From the NCBI GenBank assembly GCA_964620485.1, contig CAZUGU010000008.1, positions 228,988 to 292,987 of the forward strand: a stretch of DNA of 64,000 nt, in the 5' to 3' direction. Source of the stretch: CAZTUH01 sp964620485 (GTDB lineage Bacteria; Pseudomonadota; Gammaproteobacteria; Burkholderiales; Burkholderiaceae_B). Position numbers and translations under genes: made by a program. Positions 27,922 to 35,295 of the stretch are shown here, in pieces (positions within the stretch are counted from its first letter, which is position 1; each line of letters opens with the position of its first letter). The notes under the pieces were generated by a model. The model ran no database searches. It had not been told where the DNA came from and worked only from the letters and a program-made list of their open reading frames with translations.

Positions 27922-28974
27922 ATCACCATCTTTTAATATATATTCCTTACCCTCCACACGCATCTTTCCAGCTTGTTTGGCACCTATATGATTATTATAT
28001 TTAATGAAATCTTTATAATCAATAATTTGTACACGAATAAAACCACGTGAAATGTCCGTATGTATTAATTTTGCTGCTTGTTGAGCTTTCATTCCCTTGG
28101 GTATTGCCCAAGAACGAACTTCTTTCTGGCCAACTGTAAAAAATGTTTGTAAATCTAACAAATTAAAAGCAGTTTTTATCAAATGATTTAATCCTGATTT
28201 TTCTATTTTCAAATCATCTAAAAATTCTAGACGATCTTCAGGATTAGGTAATTTACTAATTTCTTCTTCAAGAAGAACAGGAATTTCTATAATTGGTATG
28301 TTCGATCTTTCAAAAAATTTATATAAATGATTTAATAGATGTATATTTCTAATTCTATCATTGCTAATGTTAGCAATATACATGATTGGTTTAATCGTTA
28401 AAAACGATATTGATTCAATTAAAGATTTCTCATAAGAAGAAAAATTTAATTCACGAATTGGTTTTGTTTGATTTAATTGAGTAAGACATATTCCTAATAT
28501 CCTTATTAATTGTTTAGTATTCTCCTTTTTTGACAGAGCTTTCAAAGCTTTTTCTGCTGTTTGAATATCAGATAATATTAATTCTTCTTCAATTGTTTTG
28601 ATGTCATCTATTGGATCAATTCTTTCAGAAACATGAGTTATTTTATCATTCTCAAAACAACGAACAACATTAAGAATTGCATCAACATTTTTAATATGTG
28701 AAAGAAACTGATTTCCTAATCCTGCACCCATACTTGCCCCAGATACTAAACCAGCAATATCGACTAATTCAATAACAGATGAAATAGTTTTTTTAGGTTT
28801 AATTAATTCAGTTAATTTTATTAATCGTAAATCTGGAACTTCTACAACTCCAAAATTAGGTTTTATTGTACAGAACGGGTAATTATCAGCAGTAACACAA
28901 GAGTTTGTTACAGCATTAAACAAAGTGGATTTACCAGCATTGGGTAACCCAACAATACCACAACGCAAAATCAT
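27895..28974 (-). CDS. ychF: redox-regulated ATPase YchF (Obg family)
   Basis: 359 residues, about family length. It shows G1 GLPNAGKSTLFNAVT (9-23), the switch region with DNYPFCTIKPNFG, a G3-like DIAGLV, and the C-terminal TGS-type domain ending REYILKDGDIVNFLFNV-like (here EGKEYILKDGDIVNFLFNV). YchF binds ATP rather than GTP and associates with ribosomes. It is downstream of the pth/CPBP genes. The last codons are part of a perfect hairpin. Confidence 0.95.
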   Translation of the reverse strand: MILRCGIVGLPNAGKSTLFNAVTNSCVTADNYPFCTIKPNFGVVEVPDLRLIKLTELIKPKKTISSVIELVDIAGLVSGASMGAGLGNQFLSHIKNVDAILNVVRCFENDKITHVSERIDPIDDIKTIEEELILSDIQTAEKALKALSKKENTKQLIRILGICLTQLNQTKPIRELNFSSYEKSLIESISFLTIKPIMYIANISNDRIRNIHLLNHLYKFFERSNIPIIEIPVLLEEEISKLPNPEDRLEFLDDLKIEKSGLNHLIKTAFNLLDLQTFFTVGQKEVRSWAIPKGMKAQQAAKLIHTDISRGFIRVQIIDYKDFIKYNNHIGAKQAGKMRVEGKEYILKDGDIVNFLFNV

Positions 28975-29019
28975 ATGATAATTCCTTTCTTAAATATAGA
29001 TAAATTTATATTTAGAAAA

Positions 29020-29784
29020 CTAAAATAGAACATACATATTAATTATTAAAGAAATAATTAATATGGGACCAATATTAAAAATAGCGTGTAAAACTATGGA
29101 TGAACCAATTCCAAATTTTATGCGTATCCATCCTAACACTAAACCAGTTATCCATTGTGGTAAAGTTAAAAGAGGTAATGTTATAAAAGTAATTTCATTT
29201 AAAACAAAATTAAACAGATGTATATTTGCAAATAGTAATGCAACAATATGGAATATCCAAGGGAAAAAATTGGAATATGTATTCCAATAAAATGTCTTTT
29301 TATAATGTTTTGGTTGTCCAAATGGATAAAAAATTCCAATAAGTATAATCCCTAAAATAATTATAGAAATTGGTTTAGGACCTAATAAAAATATAGGTAT
29401 CAAAAATGGAAATAAATAGATTATTTGATCTGGTCGGCATAGAATATAACGAAATAACATTTCCTCAATAATAGGTGCCCATAAAATTGCAGTTAACCAT
29501 GGAATATTAGAAATATCCAATTTATGTTGTACACCTGTTTTATTTACAATTAACATCGTAATTGGACTAAAAATTAACAGATTTATTGTCCATAAAAATA
29601 TGGCCCATAAAAATAGTTTTTTAAAATAAATTTTTGGTAAAAAATCTAATATTGGAGAATAAACAAAATCCATTTTATTAGAATTATTAGGAATAAATCT
29701 TGGATTTTTTATAAAAAGCCAGCAATCTGCCAATTCTGAATAGAATGAATGATTATTTTTTAATGTAGTCATTGATAAAATCAA
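29020..29784 (-). CDS. CPBP-family intramembrane metalloprotease
   Basis: 254 residues, mostly hydrophobic. The CAAX-protease/CPBP motifs are visible: EEMLFR (EExxxR) in one helix, HLFNFV in the next and LHAIFN (HxxxN-like) near the end. Bacterial members are Rce1-like proteases or maturation factors; the substrate here is unknown. The first ATG overlaps the pth stop by four bases (ATGA), suggesting coupling; an alternative start is four codons later (MTTLKN). A 13-bp perfect hairpin (29035-29065) lies in its last codons. Confidence 0.75.
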   Translation of the reverse strand: MILSMTTLKNNHSFYSELADCWLFIKNPRFIPNNSNKMDFVYSPILDFLPKIYFKKLFLWAIFLWTINLLIFSPITMLIVNKTGVQHKLDISNIPWLTAILWAPIIEEMLFRYILCRPDQIIYLFPFLIPIFLLGPKPISIIILGIILIGIFYPFGQPKHYKKTFYWNTYSNFFPWIFHIVALLFANIHLFNFVLNEITFITLPLLTLPQWITGLVLGWIRIKFGIGSSIVLHAIFNIGPILIISLIINMYVLF

Positions 29785-30377
29785 ACCTTATTATTACTAT
29801 ATAATTTCTGTATTACCATATCGAATCCTTCTGTCAAAATATTAGAAATTAATCTGCAATTCAAAGAAATTACTTTTTCAATAGATTCTTGATCTCTTTT
29901 TTGTGAGGGATATAATACAAAATCAGTAATTTTTTGGGATAGACCCAATGTACGAGGATGACCAATTCCAATTCTTAATCTCCAAAAGTTTGAATTATTT
30001 AATGCAATTTCAATACTTTTTACCCCACGATGTCCAGCATGCCCACCCCCCTTTTTAATTTTTAATTGGCCGGGCATAAGATCAAGCTCATCATGTATAA
30101 CTAAAATTTTTTCTGGATTTAATTTAAAAAAATGACTTATTATACTTACAGCTTGACCAGATTGATTCATATATGTTATTGGCTTAAACAAAAGTAACTT
30201 TCCATCAGTTATAGTAATTTCAGTTAGATATCCTAAAAAGTTTTTTTTCAATTTAAAAACAATATCTAAATTTTTTGCAATGATATCAATCATTCGAAAT
30301 CCAGTATTATGACGGGTCATTTCATAATTAATACCTGGATTTCCCAATCCAACAATAAGATATATTGGAATTGACAT
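29781..30377 (-). CDS. pth: peptidyl-tRNA hydrolase
   Basis: 198 residues. It releases peptides from prematurely dropped peptidyl-tRNAs. It shows VGLGNPGINYEMTRHNTGF with the catalytic His in RHN, YMNQSGQAV, HDELDLMPGQLKIKKGGGHAGHRG and RLRIGIGHP. Length is normal. It lies in the rplY-pth-ychF block typical of betaproteobacteria, and its stop overlaps the start of the CPBP gene. Confidence 0.97.
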   Translation of the reverse strand: MSIPIYLIVGLGNPGINYEMTRHNTGFRMIDIIAKNLDIVFKLKKNFLGYLTEITITDGKLLLFKPITYMNQSGQAVSIISHFFKLNPEKILVIHDELDLMPGQLKIKKGGGHAGHRGVKSIEIALNNSNFWRLRIGIGHPRTLGLSQKITDFVLYPSQKRDQESIEKVISLNCRLISNILTEGFDMVIQKLYSNNKV

Positions 30378-30449
30378 ATAAACTTTCCTATTAATAGGAC
30401 AATTAATCTTTAAATTTGTATTCCTATTATTTTTTGTAACTACTGAGAT

Positions 30450-30704
30450 TCATAAAGAATTATTACCCATAATATGATTGTTATATTTAATACCAATTTG
30501 TAAATAGGTATCAGATAAATGATAATTATTTCCAATATTGATTTTAGATAAATCAAATTCAATATACTTAGATAATACTTCAGATAAACAAAAAATATCA
30601 ATTTTCGTAATAAGATGTTTCATACCAGAAATGACTGATTTAATTGCTGGAAAGATTTCTGAATTTAAGAAAAATATCGATATTTCTATATTTAGAATCT
30701 GATT
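30450..30704 (-). pseudogene. rplY: stranded CTC domain of ribosomal protein L25
   Basis: After the amber stop of rplY, the same frame stays open for 84 codons to a TGA at 30450-30452. The encoded peptide keeps the CTC (TL5) domain pattern: an NQ-x-L start, NSEIFPAIK, ITKIDIFCL, SKYIEFDLSKINIG and NNYHLSD. With the core it would give about 181 residues, near the roughly 200 of CTC-type L25 proteins in this group. There is no ribosome-binding site or ATG at its start, so it would be made only by amber readthrough. It could be a freshly split gene. Confidence 0.75.
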
Positions 30705-30995
30705 CTAATCAACACGTTGAAAATCAATATGCAAAATTTGCTTTTTATAAGGATGCCACTGAACTGATCGCAATAAAACACGTTCATATATATTACAATC
30801 CGTTAATTGCATTTCAAGAACTGATTTATGAAACTCATCTTTTTTTAAAGCATGATAAATTTCGTTGTGATTAAGTTTAATATGAATTGATTTGCTATTT
30901 TTAGCACAAATGACGGCTGGAATAAAACCAAGTCGTCTTAAAAGACGACTTGAATTAGTACCATGTTCAATACGCGTTACAGCACTGAATTTCAT
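30705..30995 (-). CDS. rplY: 50S ribosomal protein L25 (shortened)
   Basis: 96 residues, the 5S-rRNA-binding core only. It matches the family through SSRLLRRLGFIPAVI, LNHNEIYHALKKDEFH and the closing HIDFQRVD. Relatives carry an extra CTC domain; here a TAG codon (30705-30707) follows VD at exactly the domain border, leaving an E. coli-like short L25. The domain beyond is still readable (30450-30704). GGAG about 12 bases before the ATG serves as Shine-Dalgarno. It is downstream of prs with a hairpin between. Confidence 0.93.
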   Translation of the reverse strand: MKFSAVTRIEHGTNSSRLLRRLGFIPAVICAKNSKSIHIKLNHNEIYHALKKDEFHKSVLEMQLTDCNIYERVLLRSVQWHPYKKQILHIDFQRVD

Positions 30996-31021
30996 TTTTA
31001 TCAGACTCCAAAAAGAAATAT

Positions 31022-31042
31022 AAGAATCGTATTAGGATTCTT
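31022..31042 (-). terminator. hairpin between prs and rplY
   Basis: On the minus strand AAGAATC and GATTCTT pair around a 7-base loop, followed by ATATTTCTTTTT. This resembles a weak intrinsic terminator or attenuator just ahead of the rplY ribosome-binding site. Confidence 0.4.
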
Positions 31043-31129
31043 GACATACTGAAATATTCTATTAAAAAATAACTATAAATTAGAAGTTTATAAACAAAGA
31101 TACATATAAACATTCTTTAAATTTATAAT

Positions 31130-32080
31130 TTAATCAACAAATAATGAACTAACTGATTCAGCATTTGAAATTCGTAAAATAGTTTCACCTAATAATGCTG
31201 CGCATGATAATTGACGAATTTTTTTACAACTCATAGCGTGTTCCGATAATGGAATAGTATTAGTAACTACTAATTCATCTAGAGCTTCATTATTGATTCT
31301 ATCAATAGCAGATCCAGAAAGAATTGGATGGATACAATAAGCATATACAGCTACTGCACCACGAGATTTCAAAGCTTGAGCAGCTTTACAAAGAGTTCCA
31401 GCAGTATCAACCATATCATCAACAATGATGCACGTTCTTCCATCAACTTCACCAATTATATTCATAACTTCAGATACATTAGCGCGAGCTCGTCTCTTAT
31501 CTATAACTGCTAAATCTATTTCAAGCTGTTTAGCTATAGCTCTAGCGCGGACTACACCGCCAATATCAGGAGAAACTACTAAAGGTTTTGAAAGATTTTG
31601 ACGCCAGATATCACCAATTAATACAGGGCTCGCATATATGTTGTCAACAGGGATATCAAAGAATCCTTGAATTTGATCAGCATGTAGATCCATTGTTAAA
31701 ACTCGATCTATGCCAGCAATTTGTAACATATTAGCGATAACCTTTGCAGATATAGGAACTCTTGCAGAATGAGATCGTCGATCTTGTCTCTCATAACCAA
31801 AATAAGGAATAGCTGCAGTTATTCGACTGGCTGATGCTCTTCGAAGAGCATCAGCCATAAGCATAATCTCCATGAGATTATCATTAACTGGAGAACAGGT
31901 AGGCTGTAGAATAAAAATATCCTTACCACGGACATTCTCATTAATTTCAACCATAACTTCTCCATCTGAAAAACGATCAACTATTACTCGGCCTAATGAT
32001 ATGCCTAAATGATTTGCTACATCTATAGCAAGTTGCGTATTTGCTGTTCCTGTAAAAATTAAAAAATTATTGATTACCAT
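31130..32080 (-). CDS. prs: ribose-phosphate pyrophosphokinase
   Basis: 316 residues, full length. It makes PRPP from ribose-5-phosphate and ATP for nucleotide, His and Trp synthesis. Motifs are PYFGYERQDRRSHSARVPISAK-type catalytic loop, DLHADQIQGFF, and the PRPP loop DDMVDTAGTL. A 30-base perfect palindrome lies in its coding sequence (31829-31858). Gene order ispE, tRNA-Gln, prs, rplY, pth is conserved in betaproteobacteria. Confidence 0.97.
   Translation of the reverse strand: MVINNFLIFTGTANTQLAIDVANHLGISLGRVIVDRFSDGEVMVEINENVRGKDIFILQPTCSPVNDNLMEIMLMADALRRASASRITAAIPYFGYERQDRRSHSARVPISAKVIANMLQIAGIDRVLTMDLHADQIQGFFDIPVDNIYASPVLIGDIWRQNLSKPLVVSPDIGGVVRARAIAKQLEIDLAVIDKRRARANVSEVMNIIGEVDGRTCIIVDDMVDTAGTLCKAAQALKSRGAVAVYAYCIHPILSGSAIDRINNEALDELVVTNTIPLSEHAMSCKKIRQLSCAALLGETILRISNAESVSSLFVD
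31829..31858. repeat. 30-base perfect palindrome inside prs
   Basis: Bases 31829-31843 and 31844-31858 are exact complements without a spacer. The codons encode the conserved ADALRRASA segment of PRPP synthetase. The stem is GC-richer than the genome average because the protein demands Ala and Arg codons, but the codon choices make the match perfect. Confidence 0.9.
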
Positions 32081-32212
32081 TACAGAAAACCGTTTTTTGT
32101 TCTAGATAAATAGAAGTATGAAAAGAGAAATAACGATATAAAAATAAAATTACAAAGTTAAAATTATATTTACAGTACTACTAAATATTTTTCCTAAATT
32201 ATATTATATAAA

Positions 32213-32286
32213 CTGGGGAAGAAGGATTCGAACCTTCGCATGCCGGAATCAAAATCCGGTGCCTTAACCAACTTGGCTATTCCCCA
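32213..32286 (-). tRNA. tRNA-Gln (anticodon TTG)
   Basis: On the minus strand: acceptor TGGGGAA/TTCCCCA with discriminator G, anticodon arm CCGGATTTTGATTCCGG, and T-arm GAAGGTTCGAATCCTTC. It sits between ispE and prs, its usual betaproteobacterial place, and is probably cotranscribed with them. Confidence 0.95.
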
Positions 32287-32307
32287 ATGATTTTTTTATT
32301 TAATTTC

Positions 32308-33216
32308 TTACTTTTTATCTATAATCCAACCCCGTAAGGGATGTTCAGACAGACTTGAACAAATCTGCATCAACCGAAATTGAGGTGGTGGATTAATTAT
32401 ATCATTACTGTTACTATGCATTGCAGCAATTATCTTATTTTTTGCTAAAATTGCATCCTTAATAGCGGTATATTCTGCATATAAACAAGAGCCGGATCCT
32501 GACATACGATTTTTTATTCCATACTTAATAAGCCATTGAGCAGTCTTGCGTATTTTTGGATGTCTATGATAAACAATTTCCTCCAAATCATTTCTGCCAA
32601 AAGAAGAATCAGAAAAATCTAGAAATTCTTTTAGTTTTACGTAATTTGAATATCTTGTCAAATTTTTATCTGAAAAGATATTAGCAGTTATAACGTTATC
32701 ATCAGGTTGTAAGATCAAATAATATTTTTTCGGCAAAATAACAGTACTTAAATACTCTCCAATATTTTCTGCAAATGCAGAAGTACCAAAAATAAAAATA
32801 GGAATATCAGCACCTAATTTTAATGCTAATTTCATTAGATCATTACGAGATAGATTAGTTTTCCATAATCGATTTAACACAATTAATACACTCGCAGCAT
32901 TACTTGAACCACCACCTAAACCACCTCCTTGAGGAATAACTTTTTCTAATGTAATGTGTACTCCTTGATGTGTTCTAGTTACTTGTTGTAATATACGAGC
33001 AGCGCGTATTATTAAATTTTCTGGTTTATATTCAATGGATAGAGAGGTTTCGCAACTAATTATTCCGTCAGAACGTATTTCGAAGCCTAGTATATCATTT
33101 AGATTAATAAAACGAAAAACTGTTTGTAAAATATGATAGCCATCAGGCCGAGATCCATTTATATGTAAGAACAAATTAATCTTAGCTGGAGATGGAATAT
33201 CATATAGACTTTTCAT
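32308..33216 (-). CDS. ispE: 4-diphosphocytidyl-2-C-methyl-D-erythritol kinase
   Basis: 302 residues, GHMP kinase. It phosphorylates CDP-methylerythritol in the non-mevalonate isoprenoid pathway, the same pathway as ispD and ispF at 43-44 kb. It shows the N-terminal SPAKINLFLHINGSRPDGYH and the ATP loop PQGGGLGGGSSNAAS. Relatives have lolB upstream; here a 977-base spacer precedes it. A 9-bp hairpin lies in its leader (33243-33272). Confidence 0.95.
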   Translation of the reverse strand: MKSLYDIPSPAKINLFLHINGSRPDGYHILQTVFRFINLNDILGFEIRSDGIISCETSLSIEYKPENLIIRAARILQQVTRTHQGVHITLEKVIPQGGGLGGGSSNAASVLIVLNRLWKTNLSRNDLMKLALKLGADIPIFIFGTSAFAENIGEYLSTVILPKKYYLILQPDDNVITANIFSDKNLTRYSNYVKLKEFLDFSDSSFGRNDLEEIVYHRHPKIRKTAQWLIKYGIKNRMSGSGSCLYAEYTAIKDAILAKNKIIAAMHSNSNDIINPPPQFRLMQICSSLSEHPLRGWIIDKK

Positions 33217-34193
33217 AATATATTACTATATTACAGAACATGTTATACATTCTATTTAATTGTAATGTATAATTTTTCCAATTTAAATTTAGAATTTAAT
33301 AGAAGATAAGTTGTTTCCGTATTTTAAATGTAATAAAATATATAAATTAATCAATTCATTAAAAATATTCAAAATTATATAAAAACCCACCAATTCTTCT
33401 TTTTAGAAACTAGTAAATTTCTACATAGAAAATTTCTACATAGAGAATAATACTCTAATAATAAAGAATTATGAGTGAAATTTTATTCAGAAACAAGGTA
33501 ATGCCAATAATCAATCGAAAAAATTTTAAATATTATTACATCATTTCACGATAATGATCATATTGAAAATCCTTTCATATTTGTCTTAATGAAATTTTCT
33601 AAAAAATTCATCTAATCTAATGAATAAATTAATCATCATTACTGTTTATAAAACATTTAAAATAAATAGATTTTAATAAATATTGAAATTATTTATTTTA
33701 ACTTATCTACAAAATTTTTATTTTTTATCTTTTTTATTTTTTATCTATTAAAACGAAAGAAAATTGATATATAAATACCTAACATGATCATGAGTTCAGT
33801 ATTTAATTTTAACAACCATAAAAAATTTCTTCTCAAATTTTATCAAAAATAGGTAAGAAGTATTTTTATTTGAAAGTAATTAAATGGTTGATGATATCTT
33901 TTTTTATATATTTAGTATATTGTTCTATTTTTCACTTTAAGAAATAGAAACCAAATATCATTAAAAACTAGTTTATAAAAATTTAATAAATATGTATTTA
34001 AAAAAAACTAATCGATCTAATGTTATTAGGATATAGATGATTACTTAATATTAAATTTATGTTATAAAGGATTATAAAAAAAGAAAAGAATAAGAGAAAA
34101 CAAAAAATAGCAAATTAGAATTTATTATTGATTCTTTTATTTCGTTTTTTTTATGTTTTAGAAACTTTTCATCAATATTATTATTAAACTAAT
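33217..34193. other. spacer between divergent ispE and bolA
   Basis: Almost 1 kb, AT-rich, no usable frame. In relatives lolB precedes ispE and a septation-protein gene (yciB) precedes bolA, so either could have decayed here; no peptide of either was recognised. A 15-base tandem duplication (33415-33429 and 33430-33444) lies inside. Promoters for ispE and bolA are expected. Confidence 0.5.
33415..33444. repeat. 15-base tandem duplication
   Basis: AAATTTCTACATAGA occurs twice head to tail. It is non-coding and resembles the other short tandem duplications in spacers of this window. Confidence 0.85.
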
Positions 34194-34472
34194 ATGAAAG
34201 ATAAATCCGATCAAATCAGTGAGCTTATACGCATCCGATTAAGTAAATTAAATCCTGATATATTAGATATCAAAGATGAATCCAAGTATCACATTGATCA
34301 TCATGATAATAAAAGAAATGCAAAACATTATTATATTGATATAATATCTTCTCATTTTTCCAATTTGTCATTTGTTGAACAGCATAGATTAATATATCAT
34401 CAATTAGATGATTTGATTCCATTTCCTATTCATGCTTTAAGATTAAATACAAAAGCTTCGATAAAAAAATAA
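34194..34472 (+). CDS. bolA: BolA-family protein
   Basis: 92 residues. BolA proteins partner with monothiol glutaredoxins in iron-sulfur and redox regulation. The fold signature is present: LSKLNPDILDIKDESKYH, a His-rich turn, HYYIDIISSHFSNLS, FVEQHRLIYHQL and a final IHALRLNTKA. It is slightly longer in the loop before the second strand. The parvulin gene starts four bases after its stop, so the two are translated from one message, as in other betaproteobacteria. Confidence 0.88.
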   Translation: MKDKSDQISELIRIRLSKLNPDILDIKDESKYHIDHHDNKRNAKHYYIDIISSHFSNLSFVEQHRLIYHQLDDLIPFPIHALRLNTKASIKK

Positions 34473-34476
34473 TTTT

Positions 34477-35256
34477 ATGAAATATATAATTTCTAGTGCT
34501 TTTCTTTTTATTTGTTTTACTATATTTAGTCAAGATCTTGCTATAGTAAATGGTCAACCAGTTACTTATGAACGCGTAGATCAGTTTATAAAATTATTGC
34601 TAAATCAAGGTGCTGTTGATTCAGAAGAATTACATGAACAAGTTAAACAAGAAATAATAAATCGACAGATTTTTTTACAAGAAGCAAATAAGATTGGTAT
34701 TCCGGAAAGAATTGATGTTCAAAATGAATTAGAATTTGCAAGAGAAAGCATTATAGTACGCGCTTTAATGGATGATTATTTGGATAATAATTTAATTTCG
34801 GATATAGAGATTCAAACTGAATACAATAAACTTAAGAAAGAAAAAGGTAATATTGAAGAATTTAAAATTCGTCACATTCTTTCAAAAGATGAAACTGAAT
34901 CTATTAAAATTTTGAAAAAAATTAAAAAAAATAGAAAAAAATTTGGTTCCCTAGCTAAGGAAAATTCTAAAGATTTTGGTAGTGCTGAAAAAAATGGCGA
35001 TCTAGGATGGATCACATTAGATGACTATGAGCAATCGTTTGCAGAAGCAATTAGAAATATGAATAAAGATGAAATAACTAATCAACCTATACAAACACGA
35101 TTTGGTTGGCATATTATTCATCTAGAAGATATTCGTTCTATAGAATTTCCATCTTTAGATCAAGTACGTTCCCAAATTGAAAATATACTACATCAGAGAA
35201 TGTTACTACATTATCAAAAAAATCTTCGAGATAATTCGATTGTTTTGGAAAAATAA
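34477..35256 (+). CDS. periplasmic parvulin-type peptidyl-prolyl isomerase
   Basis: 259 residues. A signal peptide (MKYIISSAFLFICFTIFS) is followed by a SurA/PpiC-like N region (AIVNGQPVTYERVDQF) and one parvulin domain at about 125-230 (FKIRHILSKDE, GSAEKNGDLGWI, FGWHIIHLEDI). It is a second chaperone-isomerase besides SurA, probably aiding folding of exported proteins. The tail meets convergent ligA. The last codons form one arm of a perfect hairpin with the stop at the loop border (35229-35267). Confidence 0.88.
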   Translation: MKYIISSAFLFICFTIFSQDLAIVNGQPVTYERVDQFIKLLLNQGAVDSEELHEQVKQEIINRQIFLQEANKIGIPERIDVQNELEFARESIIVRALMDDYLDNNLISDIEIQTEYNKLKKEKGNIEEFKIRHILSKDETESIKILKKIKKNRKKFGSLAKENSKDFGSAEKNGDLGWITLDDYEQSFAEAIRNMNKDEITNQPIQTRFGWHIIHLEDIRSIEFPSLDQVRSQIENILHQRMLLHYQKNLRDNSIVLEK

Positions 35257-35267
35257 TCGAATTATCT
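35229..35267 (+). repeat. perfect 13-bp hairpin over the parvulin gene stop
   Basis: Arms 35229-35241 (coding) and 35255-35267 are exact complements with a 13-base loop; the TAA stop (35254-35256) spans the loop/arm border. It has the same architecture as the secD, ychF and serB ends. It lies between the tails of this gene and ligA and may act as a terminator. Confidence 0.8.
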
Positions 35268-35295
35268 TATATTTATATAAACGGACTTGACTTAT

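Noticed and set aside
30644..30874. Plus-strand frame antisense to rplY
   Set aside because: It covers the L25 gene and its CTC domain on the other strand, both of which have clear homology.
33415..33444. CRISPR-like repeat
   Set aside because: Only two adjacent copies without spacers. There are no cas genes in the window.
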